Origin: Costus lasius
Lineage: Eukaryota; Streptophyta; Magnoliopsida; Zingiberales; Costaceae
Reading direction: 5' to 3'
DNA length: 64,000 bases
Assembly: GCA_027563935.2 (NCBI GenBank)
Contig: CM050450.1
Location: 11,391,957 to 11,455,956, forward strand
Positions 39,601 to 53,465 of the stretch are shown one piece after another. Every line of letters begins with the position of its first letter. Position 1 is the stretch's first letter. The notes beneath the pieces were generated by a model. The model was not told the DNA's origin and searched no databases. It saw nothing but the letters and a program-made list of their open reading frames with translations. The translations under genes were made by a program, and so were the position numbers.

Positions 39601-42600
39601 ATCCACAAAAGTGCAAGTTGTCCTCTCTCGAGGATGCAACGAGGTGCCCACTCGGCTAGACGTCTACTGTCGTAGCACGCCTACCCGAGCAAACCCAATG
39701 AGCCCCGGATTGTGTATACCATCTTCATCAATTGTACAAATTATCCTCTCTCGAGGATATAACAAGGTATTTATATGTCTAAACGTCTATTGTCGTAGCA
39801 CGCTTAGCCGGATAAATCCAATGAGCGCAAGATGACATACACTACTCGTAGACAATCAACTACTCTCGTATGATGATTGAGATACTCCTACCTAGGTTTT
39901 CCAACATCCAGACATGCCTCTCAGCAATACTAGATATCTAAAACTATGAAGAAAACAAAATGACAATCTCCATTCATAAGGTGCAACTAGGCAAGATAGA
40001 ACAATCTAGGGTTCACAAAATAAAGTTACAATCCATCCATAAAACATTCAAGGGGCTTTCCCTAGCCCTGAAACAAGATTAAGCTACAATATTCATGTTC
40101 CAAGGTAATGCACAAAGCAATCTCAGCGTTACATACATGGATAACGAGGAGAAGAGGATAAATGAGAAAAGGAAGAGAGGACTCCCTCAAGGAGAAAGAA
40201 GCCGCCTGGTAAGGTCTTTCTCTTCCTTTGATCGGTCGCCTGCCCCCTTCACGCTCTCACGATGATGGGATTCTTCCTCAGCTCCTTCCTCTGCCGCCGT
40301 TCTTGTTCCTTACGTGCCTCTCTGCGTGAATCAATGCCCTTACGTGAATAGGGCTTTTTCTTTTTATCTCCCCTGGCTTAGTCAAATTCCCCTTTTGCCC
40401 TCACGAAACCTCCTCTGCAGTGTAGGGAAAATGAGGGGAAAAATTTGGAAAGTCAGTGTCAGGCGACACAGAAGCCATGGGGTGTGATTTTGGTCGCTGG
40501 GTGGGTCGTGATTCTTTCTGAGAACACTGATCCGGCATAAAATGGTTGTATCCCCTCCCTTTTTTTTCTGAAATGAGGCAAAATAACAAAAGAGTGTAGA
40601 TTCCGAAGGTATTGCGTTAATTCGAAGTACAATGAAGTATAAATGCGAGAATGGTAAAGAAATAACGGTAAAATAGCATAGGAATCTCTATATAAAAATG
40701 ACTTAACACTCAACATAGAGCTACAGATGTAGATCCTAACACCACTTCCAGTTCATTTGCCACTGTTGTCATAGAAGCATACTGATCTTGAAAAACGCAG
40801 ATAGCAGCTGCCAACTCCAGGTCCTTGACATTTCCACAGTTTCATATTAAAATAAAGTGCTCGCTCAGATGCTCATAAAGTGAATTCATGTTGTTTGGCT
40901 TACCGTTGCTTTGTTGACTTTGTAAGGATTGAATTTCCCCTGAAAGGTTGGTTTATTTCTTATGAGACTAGGTGCATTGGATAACATCCAGATATCCACT
41001 AAGTTCCATATATTGACTTAACCAAGTAGTTCATTCATGAGATATAACTGTAGTGAACTCCTTGCTGCTGGAGGTAATTCTCCATCTGGTGGGCAACTCT
41101 TTAAACAACATAAAACATTTATTTGTTTATGCGATATATAATTTTTGAAAGAGTTTAAGAATGATTTCATAGAGTTTGATTTCTATAAAATAACAGCGAT
41201 GGTGACTGGGTTTAAAGAAGAGGGTTGTGGGGCTTTATGTCCGCTCAAGAAATCCAAAAAATTCCTCCAAATGGGCAAACCGGTTGTATAACCATTGGAG
41301 GTGTAACAATGGATGAAAAAGAATCAGCACTTTGTAGGTGGTAAATGGAAATATTTCTGGCAGATACACCCAAATTCGGTTTGGTACCATCCCGTATGGA
41401 TACTAGTGGGTTCACCTTACTAATCCAAAATTTGGTCCTTGGTTTAGATTTTGTCAATGATGAAGGGTAATCTTACACGCTTTGGAATTTACGATTACCT
41501 TAACACTTTTGATATATTATACTAGAAGAACAAATTGCCGTATGGTACTATTTTTTTCTAAAACAAAAATCATATAAACATTAATGATTTTGTTAGAAGA
41601 CGTAGTAGACTGTATCATAATATGGAACAGATAGAATGGTACTATTGCTATTTCTGATACGAATTGTTTGGGACCTTCGGATGATATAGGAACACTTGTT
41701 TAAGGATAGAACAGTATTATGTAGAAGTTGATCAATTCGGAACATTTTGGCTTTCTGATCAGTATAATTGCTAGTATTTAAAAATGCTAAGATTTTAGGG
41801 ATATTTTGCATGAACATATTATTCCATAGGTTAGATTCTGGATGTTAAGTAAGCAACAGCAATTCTGGTTAGGTTCTTTTCACATTATGCATTTATTTAG
41901 GAAATGTTGTTCTGTAATTCGATAAAAACTGTTGTGTGTTAGTGTTTTGGAGATTTTCTTGAAATTTAAAATGTTTGTATTTTGTATTGAATTGAAGATC
42001 AAGAAGCTGGATCCAATCACTAGAAAAGTCACGACAATTGCTGGAACTGGAACTGCTGGATTTAAGGATGGCCCCTCTCTAATGGCTCAAGTATGTAACT
42101 TATCTTGATTGACATTTATTTAAGCTGTTATGCCGATGTTTTATTTGAGATGTTTAAGTATTAAAAACTATTATTTTTCTTAGGTCAGACTTTTATTAGG
42201 GTCTGTTTAGTAGCGTTCTTAAAGACTTATTGATAACCAGTTTTTAATGTTGGGGACTAGCCTACAAGGGAAAGTTTCTGATTGTCTGTCTGGAAATTCA
42301 TTGAGCACACTGATCCCAAGATTATTTTATATAATGGAACTGCTTTCCACTATACATCCTGTAACGGGTTGCATGGCTACTAAAATCACCAGTAGCGTCC
42401 CTTCTGACCAATCGTCTTTTATTGGATGGTACCTCGTCTGTTGGTTAACGCATGCTTTCACCATCTGCCATGCATCATCTATTAATCACCATCACCACCC
42501 ACTATTTTTCACTTGCTGTTGTCTTTGCTAGGAGTGCCCCCATCCGCTAAGAGTAATAGTTCTTTGTCATCGTTTCTATCGGCCAATTATCATGTTAATT

Positions 42601-45600
42601 TATAAATATTCTGTCGAATGTCTTTACTCCCACATGCATTATCTTATATTGTGAATTTGTGATAACTTGATGTGAACCCATATATTAGTTATTAAGCACT
42701 CTTCCATACGGATTAATTTGGAAATATGGAAAATTAACTTCTTTTATCCCATTCTTTTTCTTTATTTCTCATGGCTACAAAATGTTCAGAAAGAAAACAG
42801 CAAAAAGGATCCAAATAGCTAAAATTCTAATCTTTAACAAATCATTAAAAATAGCAACTTTTAAAAATTAGTCATAAACTACCTATGCAAGAGATCTTGC
42901 ATGTGTGGATAGGCTCTCCAAACTTTCTTCGAAAGGAGTTCACTAGCATTTATTTTGCCACTGTTTTTCTATCATTTATTTTTTACATGAGAGACTCTAT
43001 GTTTGCACTTTTATTTGTTATAATAATAGCTCAAAAATTAGCATTTGGTTCACTGTTGGAATTGAAATCAATATTGGAATTAGAAACATGTTGAAATTGA
43101 TATGGAATTATTAAATCCATTAAGACATTTCGCTCATATGACAATCTTATAATTAGAATGATCAAATCAAGGTTATCAAAATCGCGTTTTGGGTCGTAGG
43201 ATCGTCCCAAATCACACTCTGCGTACTGGATCGAAGGCTGGGTCGAAATTGGGGTAGGAACGGTGGGATCGCTATGCCAGACCTAGGAACGGCTAGGATC
43301 GGCCGATCCCACCGATCCTATCTAATAAGTTTTTTAAAACCCGCTACCCGTTAGCCCGCTACTGTTAACCCGCTATGATAAGTTTTCCTAAACCTAATCA
43401 CGCCGCAAGCCCTCTTCGCTCGTGATTTTCCCTTTTGCTCCCGGCGGCGATTTCTCCTTCACCGCCACGCCAACATCACTCCTTCACTCCTCGCTGCCGC
43501 CATCAGCTCTCCTTCTCCTTTACTCCTCGCCGTCACCATCAGCTCTCCCGTTCGCCACTGCCATCAGCTCTCTTGTTCGCCGCCGACATCTGTTCCTTTG
43601 CTGTTCGCCTTCGCCGCCACCATCAGCTCTCCTCTTGTTGGTCGCCAACTCAAGTAAGTTCTACTGCACTCTAACATCTATTTCATAATATTCCCACAAT
43701 CTGTAGTTCACAAGAACAGTAGATTATATTAGTCGTTTCAATATATATTTAGGGATCATGCCCTTGGAACATAAAAATCTCATCTATCTACACGTGAGTA
43801 GGTAATATGTAAATAACTAATGCCTCTTATCCATATATTTGTGGAACTTATTATACTTGCCAGAAACCTTAGTCTGGTGCATGAAAAATCTCATCTATTT
43901 ACACGGGAGTAGGTAATATGTAAATTCTAAATTGGTTGTGAATTTGTGATTGTGAAATAGTTTTATGTTTGATGTGATTTGCTTTGTCTAAATTTTCATA
44001 AGTGAATGTTATTATGTTAGCCTTCTTATTACTTGAAAATGCATGTTATCTTAATATATAAATATATAAAATTATTTTTTTATACAAAATATTTTTTATT
44101 TTTTTGGTAGGATCTTACGATCCTACGTTCCGATCCTACGGAGCCTCTACCGATCCTGCATAGGAACTCGATCCTTGGATCAAATACTAGAATATTATGA
44201 ATATTAAAGTTATGATTAAGAATATTATCTTTTTAAGAATTTTAATTTTTTTTTATATTTCTCCATTTATTCTGCTCTTATTTTAATTTTTGTCGCATCT
44301 AATTTTTTTTTTTAATGAACTCCTACAGTTGAGATTTTTTTAGCTTAATTCAAATATTCACAATTAACCATAGCTCAAAATTTCAAATATAATTACGAGG
44401 GATTTTAGATGGAATTGATAGTAACACTAAGCAATGAAGGCTAATTTAGAAATTTTAAAATTGGATGGGGAAAATTTTAGATCAAATAAAATCACTGAGT
44501 TTGGATTAGTTAATAGTATTTATGAAACTCTAGGAGTCAGATCATTTTTAGATGGAGGACAAAATGAAAATAAAAGGAAGCTATAAGGACCGCCCGAATT
44601 AGCCTCGAGCGATGAATTTGTCCTCCTCTTTCTCATTCGGCTGCATCGATGCGGAGTTAGCTTATGTACGGGTTCTTTCTCAAACTGGTATAAACTAATT
44701 GCATTGCTTGGTACATACTGATTTTTTTAATTTTTTTAATTTGTGTGTGAGGTCTATTGGGAATTGTGGGCTATATGAAAATTTTAACACAGCAGAATAA
44801 AGCCCAAACACAATTTCTACCCTAGAGGATTGATGCAGAGAGGGTCAAACAGATGTGTTAAATATGATATCTTTGAAGCGTTCTTGAGGAAAATATTGAT
44901 CTAGACACCCAAATGTTCGCTCTCTATAAGTATCCACATGTTGACAGGTTGAGGCCTCCTCTTCTCCATGTCGGGTGCTACTGGTGCTAGTCTCAGGAAA
45001 GGATCTATGCCTTGGATGTTCTTCTTTCTTGAAGCTTACGGCCACAGAAATATAAGGGAGTGGGCGGCAACAAGGAAAGAGCGTAGGCAACTAAGATGCA
45101 ATATTTGCATTAACCATTGTTAAAGCCCTAGTCACCTATTTATAATAAATAGTGAACCGAGCTTATTTTAGTTCAAATGTCTCTTAGCAAGGTGGACCAA
45201 CCTCTCGTAGAATTGTTATGCTCTTTCTAGGGTAGCACGTCATAAGGTGCCCCTTTCATATAAACTACCTAGCATTATGGCAAGCACCAGGGCTTGGCGA
45301 CTTAGAATAACTGCTAACTCCATTCTTACTGTAAATTGATATGAACCCTCGATTTAATCAATCACGATCCTGCTCTATTTTGGATTATAGAAACTCTAAA
45401 CTCAAATTAATATATAATTTGATCCAAGACTATTTGATCAATGTAAGACACCAACTGTCTAGATGTTTGACCGTATATATTCCTCGTGACATTAATAGTA
45501 ATGATCATTGGAGAGATCATCACAAGTAGTAAGGAATATCTAGTAACATATCACTACTACCCAAAGTTATAAGAAGTGTGTCGATGACATCCCCTAATCA

Positions 45601-48600
45601 ATGGTAATGTTTCTATGCAATATAATCCTTTTATCTACTTATATCCGGATTGGATAAAGTATGTCATACCTTGTTTAATCCAATCAAATGATATGACTAG
45701 CATAGACAAATACTTGGGGTATGATCATACATTTTGGTCATGCCCACGTAGGTGAGCTCATAGAAATTATGCTTCCCTGAATGAAGGAGCGAATCCTCCT
45801 ATTGGTCACTTGTGCTTCTTATATCACCTATGACATAGAAGTATCAAAATACATCATTCACCACATAGAAGTACATTAAGTACATCACTCACCACATAAA
45901 AGTCCAGTTATAGAGCAACGTTATGTTGTATCAAAGTACATCACTCACCACATAGAAGTATCGATGACCTCAAGTTAAAAAGACTAATACACCTCATGAC
46001 ACTTGTGAATTTGACTTATGACACTAAAGTCAAATATCACGGCAGGTCAGTCTAGACATCCTTAGTGTCATAAACCCAACTAGCATATATACTAGTCTCT
46101 AGTATCAGAGCTATCCTTTATCCGCTCTGGATAAGTTTCGAAAATAGCTAAAGCTAATCTCTAGGATCATCATATAGTCTCACACATAATCGCAAATGTA
46201 ATAAAAGCACGATGATGACAATGCTATAAGATATAATGTGTAGGATGATACATGATAGGACCATCAAATTAGTCCTTAGGGCGTATACACAGTTAGCAAT
46301 AGAGAAAAGAATTAATTTCATTTCTAGGGTAAACAGTAACATAAGTAGCGAGTTAGGTATTGGATTAAACCCGATAAGCATAACCAAACTCGAGAAGAGA
46401 AATCTAGTAATGCTAACACTCCCTCTCAAGCTGGAGCAAATATATCAGTCATACCCAGCTTCTTACAAAAATCACGAAATTTTATAGTGTTAAGAGCCTT
46501 AGTGAATATGTCAGTGACTTGGTTTTCAGATTTGGTATATGGGGTATTGATCCTGTTGTTCAAAATGTCAACTCTGATGAAATGACAATTAATTTCCACA
46601 TGTTTAGTTCGTTCATGAAATGAGGGATTGTTTGCAGCGAATATAGCCGCTTGATTATCATAGTATATGGTCATAGGAGTATTAATGACAATGTTGAACT
46701 CTTGTAACAGACTCTTGATCCACAAGAGTTCACATGTAGTATGGGTCATTGCTCGATATTCTGCTTCACAACTAGATCTAGATGCAACAGTTTGTTTCTT
46801 ACTTTTCCAGGTGACTAAATTTCCCCAACGTAGGTGTAAACCCTAGAGATGGATTTTCAATCATCAGCATTTCCTGCATAATCCGCATCAGAGTAGGATT
46901 CAATAGTGATTTGTCTCCCTTTATGGTATAGAAGACCTTTGCCTGGAAACGTTTTGAGGTATTGCAGCTTATTCTGAACGGCCTGCTAGTGGTCTTTCTT
47001 TGGGGATTGCATGAACTGGCTAACTACGCCCACCGCGAACGGTATATCCGGCCGTGTGACAGTAAGATATATGAGTCTGCCCACAACCTGCCTATACACA
47101 GTGGGATCAGTGTCTTCAGATTCTTTCCACTTATTGTATCGTTCATTAGGAATCATAGGGACATCAGTAGGTTTGCAGTCAAGCATTCCTGTGTTAAATA
47201 GAAAATCTAGGGTGTCCTTCCTTTGAGACAATGAATGTTTGAGCCTTTGTAAGCAATTTCAATTCCTAGAAAATAGCTGAGTTTACCCATATCTCGAAGA
47301 GAAAAGTTGGATTGTAAAAACTGTTTTGTCTCATGTATGCCTCTGGTGTCACTTACTGTGAGAAGGATGTCATCAACATAAATGGCCAAGATAACAATTC
47401 CATTGGCCGTCGTGCATATAAATATTAAATGGTCAGATTTCAAGTGAATAAACCCAAATTTGGATATGATTGTGGAGAACTTCTAAAACCACGCCCGTGG
47501 ACTCTGTTTAATGTCATATATAGCCTTATGCAACTGGCAGACTCCCTGCTTGACATAACCCGGGGGCTGGTGCATAAAATCAGTCTCATTAAGATCCCCA
47601 TATAAGAACGCATTTTTAATGTCCAACTGATGTAGAGACCGGCCAAGGGTGATGGCAAGCGTGAAGAGGATACGGACAGAGTTCAACCATGCAACTGGTG
47701 AAAACGTGTCCAAATAGTCAATCCCATAAACCTAAGAGTATCCCTTGGCCACAAGGCATGCCTTGTAGCGATTGACAGACCCATCCGAATTGTGTTTTAT
47801 AGTGTAAACCCATTTACAAGGCACAGGGCGAACCCCCGACGGTAATGGAACAAGGGTCCATGTATGCCCAGAAGTAAGAGCATCCATAGCGGACTTCCAG
47901 TGTGACTGAGAGAGAGCCTCAGAGATATTTTGTGGCAATGCATCAGATGAAATAGTGGTAAGAAAGGAACGATGGTAAGGAGAGATGCAAGAGTAAGAAA
48001 CAAAATCAGAAATGGGATACTTAGCTATGGTCCGACGTCCCTTGCGAAGAGTAATCAAAAGATCATCAGGTGCAAGTGGCAGACTCTCAGGTGAAGGTGC
48101 GATTGGCGTGGGGGCTTCGTTGGTGACAGCCCTGTTCCTTCGCTAGTAGACCTGCAGAGGTAATGGGGGTGTCTCATTGTCCACCGAACAAGGCACCTGA
48201 TGAAGTGCCGGAGGAGCCTCCAGAGAGCACGATACAGGTAGAGGAACGGTGGGGGATGGCGACTCCGGACCTAGCTTCGATTTGGAGAAAAACGGTGTAG
48301 ACTCAAAGAAAGTGACATCCATTCTGATGAAGCACCTGCAGTGATTAAGGTCAAAGCATCTGTACCGCTTTTGTGTCCTAGAATAATCAAGGAAAATACA
48401 CTTTGTGGAACGGGGGCTCAACTTATCGATACTGGGAGAAAGATTATGGACATAACAAAGGCAACCAAAAGTCTTGGGGGGAATAGAAAAGACAGACTGG
48501 TTGGGTAATAGAACAGAAAGAGGAGATTTACCTTATAATGTTGAAGCAGGAACACGATTTATCAAGTACGTTGCAGTTAGGACAACATCACCCCAAAAAA

Positions 48601-51600
48601 GTTTAGGTACGTCCCGTGAGACATCAAGCCAATGGTGGTTTTTGCATTCAACTACACCATTTTGAGGGGATGTATAAGCGTACGTTGTTTGGTGAATAAT
48701 GTCATAGGAACCACAAAATTCTTGAAAAACTGAACTGGTATACTCAAGAGTATTATCAGTGCGAAGTATTTTTAGTGGCAAACCAAATTGATTTTTGATC
48801 TCAACATAAAAGAGTTTAAAAGCATTGAAAACATCATAATAATTCTTCAGAAAACATCAGAATAAATGTAACAAAGTAGTATTTAAAACCATCTCTGGTG
48901 GTTACAGGACTAAGACCCCATATGTCTGAATGAACAAGAGTCATTGTACCTTCCTCAGCATCTCTTTCCTATTGGCTTTTCACCATACTTAATACTAAGT
49001 TTGCTCTGACACCAGTTGTTAAGATTCTCTTAAATTGATCCATTAACTTATGAATCAAATGACAATGTGGCCTAATTTAAAATGGTGGTAAGTTCACTAA
49101 GTCTCATTTATCTTCTCTCATACTTTCCATGTGGGACTCATACAAGCATCTCACCTTAACATAGTTTGGTATACAATGTAACAATCTACATATTATTAGC
49201 AACTATTTTCAGCATAAGTGGAAGTGTTAGAATTATGAAATGTACTATGCTAGTTATCACACGTGAAGTTTAGTCCCATATTGCTTCTCTGATGGATCAA
49301 CACCTTATCTCATCTTGTATATGTAACTCTTTTTATGAAATCATATTTACGCCTTACCATTAAACTAATTTTAGCAAACTTTGATTTCGGATCATGTTTG
49401 CACCAAACCCTCAAAGAACACCTAGTCCAAAATATCATATTGTTGCACCTATGTGGAAGTAAAACCTTGTCAATATTTTTTGATAAGTATAAAGTTTATA
49501 TAAAAGTAAACCTTTGTCACTTGGAAAAGTTAAAAAGCAAAACATGGTTGCTTGTTCAAGTGTGATAACTGAATACAAAACTATAACACTTGCATCATGT
49601 GAGGTGATCATGTAAGTATTAGCATATATGGTTGATTTTAGTTGCACAAAACTCATGACCGTCTGCTATATAATTGGGTTTCTATTATCACAAAAATCTT
49701 GTCTTCCATAATAAAATCAAGCATATGAAGATATTGAGAGTCACTTTATCATGAGAAAGAATGTCAAAGAAAATCTACACGCCTTTCACTAGCTTTGAGT
49801 ATTAATTTATAAATATATTCACTTGCTTCTAAGTGCTCGTTCAATTTTTCTACTCAGCTAACATGCTATCTATGCTTTAGTGTGAGGAGTCTTAGAATAA
49901 TTTGTAGGAGAGAATATCATGAGTTTTAGAAGTAGAGATTTTGTCTTGTATTTCTCAGAGCCTCAGAATAATAGTTATACAGAATTACAGATATGGTACA
50001 TATATAACATGTTCTATCGTTCCTTTTATATATAAAAAATAAAATCTTTCCTTCTTTCATCTTCAAGAACTAGTAGTCCTCTACTTTTTCATTAGCAAAT
50101 TACAGAATTTTCCCTATTCACACGAAATAGAATCTGATCTATCATCTTGTAACTTGCAGTTATCTGAACCTTCTGGAATTGTTGAAACAAGTCAAGGTAA
50201 TTGTTTCTTTTATCTTGATTTTCTTTTCAGTCAGTGCATGTCAAAATGGAAACTTGTTTAATCATCAAAATGGAAGAAAATGTACTAACTGAAGATTTTG
50301 GACAGCCCTAAACCTCCATTCTCCTGGTGAATTGATTGCTTCAAGTGTTGTTTTTTTTTTTCTAACATTGTAATTCTTCATACTTACATACACCTAAAAT
50401 TAAACACTCCTATTAGTGGATACAAATTTCCAAATTGAAGCACCCTTCAAATAAAATAAAAGAAACAGTTTCGTAGGATGTAGTGATCACGCTGGTCTTT
50501 TCTACCTTCAGTGTTTGTATCAATAGCGATTCTGGGGCTCTTTTATCTAATTTGTGCTAGGCCTTCCATTAAAATATTGGATCCCTCATCCCTTAACTCG
50601 TTATTAGGTCCTTACTTCCCTGGTAAAATAGCATTATTCACTGATTCATTTTATGACATCTTGCAGGAAGGCTGCTTATTGCGGATACAAATAACAATGT
50701 GATTAGATATATAGATCTTAACAAAAAAGTCCCTACGCTGTACACCCTGGAATTGAAGGGAGTACAACCACCCTCATCAAAGCCTAAATCACCTAAGCGT
50801 CTTAGAAGGCGTGCATCTGCAGACACAGACATTGTTAGAATTGATGGTGGCAAATCAAAGGAAGGAATCTTTAATCTTACAGTTTTTGTTCCGGAGGGAT
50901 ATCATTTCTCTAAGGTTCTCCTGATCCTTGGTGTTTCTTTTTTCATGTTATAACTATTTTAATAGTATAAACAAGCATTAAGTTAATTTATTCACATCAT
51001 TAGTTTCTGAAATTAAAATTTATTGATCTTTTTGTTGCTTTTGTTCTTTTATCTCTTAGCTGTGAATGATCCTTAAATTGAGCCTTTAAAATGATATATT
51101 TGCATGTGATAGTTACGCCTTCAATAGAAGTACTTACACTTTTTCTCAAAGTTCTAGCCTTTATCAATCTCTCGAACTTGCATGTGTTCTTATCATGGCT
51201 TTAATACCAATCTATACTAGTGACCTAGACTAGACCAATACATACTAATATACCCATCATATTTACAAACTAACTCTTTAATTTGGTTGGCTTGAAGCAA
51301 CAAGGTCTAATTTAAAATGCTTAAGCCTAAGTTAACGGTGGAAAGTTCACTTAGCCTTATATACCATAATATATTTTCTCCCACTTTTTATGTGAGACTA
51401 AATTGGGTATAACAATCTCCCTCGTATAAGACTTATATGTCTCTGTCAAGCCCAAACACTAGCATATGTCCAAGGATAATTCTTTAGTTGGTAGCAATGT
51501 TTAAAGATCCGGTTCAACTGGATGTACTGATCGTGCCGGACAAAAATCTAATAGAACTGGCGGAGTAGCGGGTGGAGCAGTGGAGAAGAGGATTGATATC

Positions 51601-53432
51601 ATGGCTACTAGCACTAGGATGGGCAGAGCACCGGGGCAAATACGAATACATATGAGAAGCTTCTAAAATGCATCCTTTCTAGGTTGGGACCATGATAATC
51701 TACTCTATGACTTTATGGTAGAGTGGAAATCCTTTCTTTGTAATCCTATAAGGTATTGGTTCTTTACTTTGTTGAAGTTGAACCCTTGTCTTTTCTCCGA
51801 TACTGGTATGATATGCCTCCTCTAGATTTTCTCAATACATGATTATTATACTTTGTGGCATGTGTAAATCCAACATCATATGTTCATGGATGTTGTCCAA
51901 GGCACATGTGTCATGCCACTAATACCATAATTTTAAATACTGATTTATACTAGTCTACATTGACACACGGTATTAATAGACCATATTTTATTGGTAGCGA
52001 CCATGTTCTAATATTGGCAAATAGAGTGGTACAAACTAGCCATAATACCCAGTATTGACCAATTTTTTAAATCATGACAGTACAGTACTGGTACATAGTC
52101 AAATATATTGCTTGAATCACTTTATATATAGACATGTATCGGTGGGAGGTGAGGTTTTCTTTACTCTGGGTATTCTTGCTCTTTAATCGTAAATAAGAAG
52201 CCAGTTGAGCTTTTCACTGTAAATACTACCAATTGCACCTTCATCATTGTTTACCGTAATGACAACAATTTGTGGTTGTATCTTTTCCAATGTTCTAAAC
52301 TTTCTCTCGTCTTTTTCATTGTGAGTTTTTTAAAATTTCTATTGTCATTTCATGAAGTAAGTGTTATAAAAATTTATTTGTTTATCCATTTTGCTCATTT
52401 GATGTCATAAATAACTGAGTGGTTAGTCCTTTCTGCTAATTTACCTTCTCATTATTGCCTAGTGGAATTAGGTATAGAGGTAAAAAACTTGAAAATACGA
52501 TTGCCATCTTTTTTTGGGTCGATGCAGATGAGTTGTTCAGAAAAGCAAACCAGTTTGTTATATATGAACAACGATAATTCTTAATATCATTTTCATTTAA
52601 AATCACAGGAAGCACGTAGTAAATTCGAGGTGGAAACTGAACCTCCAGATTCAATCAATATTGAACCCATTAATGGATATTTAAGTCCAGACGGGTCTGC
52701 CTCCCTCAAATTCATGAGAAATTCTTCTTCACCTGCCATGGGCAGAATAAACTGCAAGGTACTTCAGTTTCAGTTACCTTTGTTATATCCTTTTCTCTAA
52801 CTAGAAAAATCAAATCCATAAATGTTTTTTCATACTAAAGTTTTTAGATGACACTTTTCAACTACACCGTAGTCAAGTGAGTCAACATAGTTAACTGTAT
52901 TATAAATTGGGATAATACATGATAACTCTTTTAGTAGAGGCTTGCCGCTTTTCTAGACCAATTAAAGAATATATAAATGGTAGTAATTATGTTAGTAATT
53001 AGTTGTGCTAATTGTTTCAAGATTAAGGGGCTTTGATGAGGCTAGTATTGTTTCATAATTTCTCATCCGTCCATATACATTAGTTTTTATATCATCTAAC
53101 ACTCTTGTAAATCCAAGACGGTAAGGTTAATGCGAAAATGAGTTTAAGATACAAGGTCAAAATAGTAAAAGGTATGAGATGCACATGGAAACGTCACATT
53201 TATTATGCATGGAGGGCACACAACAAGTGATACTCGCGTTCCCCCAACACAAACAGTTGCTTGCTACATATTCATATTCCATGCATGCACAAAGGAAAGT
53301 AATCTGTGTTACATACTTAGATTACATACAACAGTAAGAATATTGAATATTCAGTTGGCAAGGAGAGAATATTGCACGTAAAGCTGTAGGTGCATGTCTC
53401 TAAATGGCAAGGAATTTATCTGGTAGTAGTGG

Positions 53433-53465
<33 letters not shown>

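Larger units (their letters stand above)
31637..40713 (-). mobile_element. Athila/Tat-like Ty3/gypsy LTR retrotransposon, non-autonomous
   Basis: TSD CTCAA (31637-31641 and 40709-40713) flanks the LTRs 31642-33013 and 39290-40708 (TGATAGCTTC...GACTTAACA). Transcription is on the minus strand: the primer site lies left of the right-hand LTR and gag-protease reads leftwards. After the protease, where reverse transcriptase, RNase H and integrase would lie, the element has a captured eIF4G segment and then a long non-coding region. It must have relied on enzymes from a partner element. The intact TSD and paired LTRs show a direct insertion, not a rearrangement. Confidence 0.9.

Noticed and set aside
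42247..42531. 94-codon frame in an intron
   Set aside because: No homology recognised, no splice support, sits within the SOQ1-like intron.
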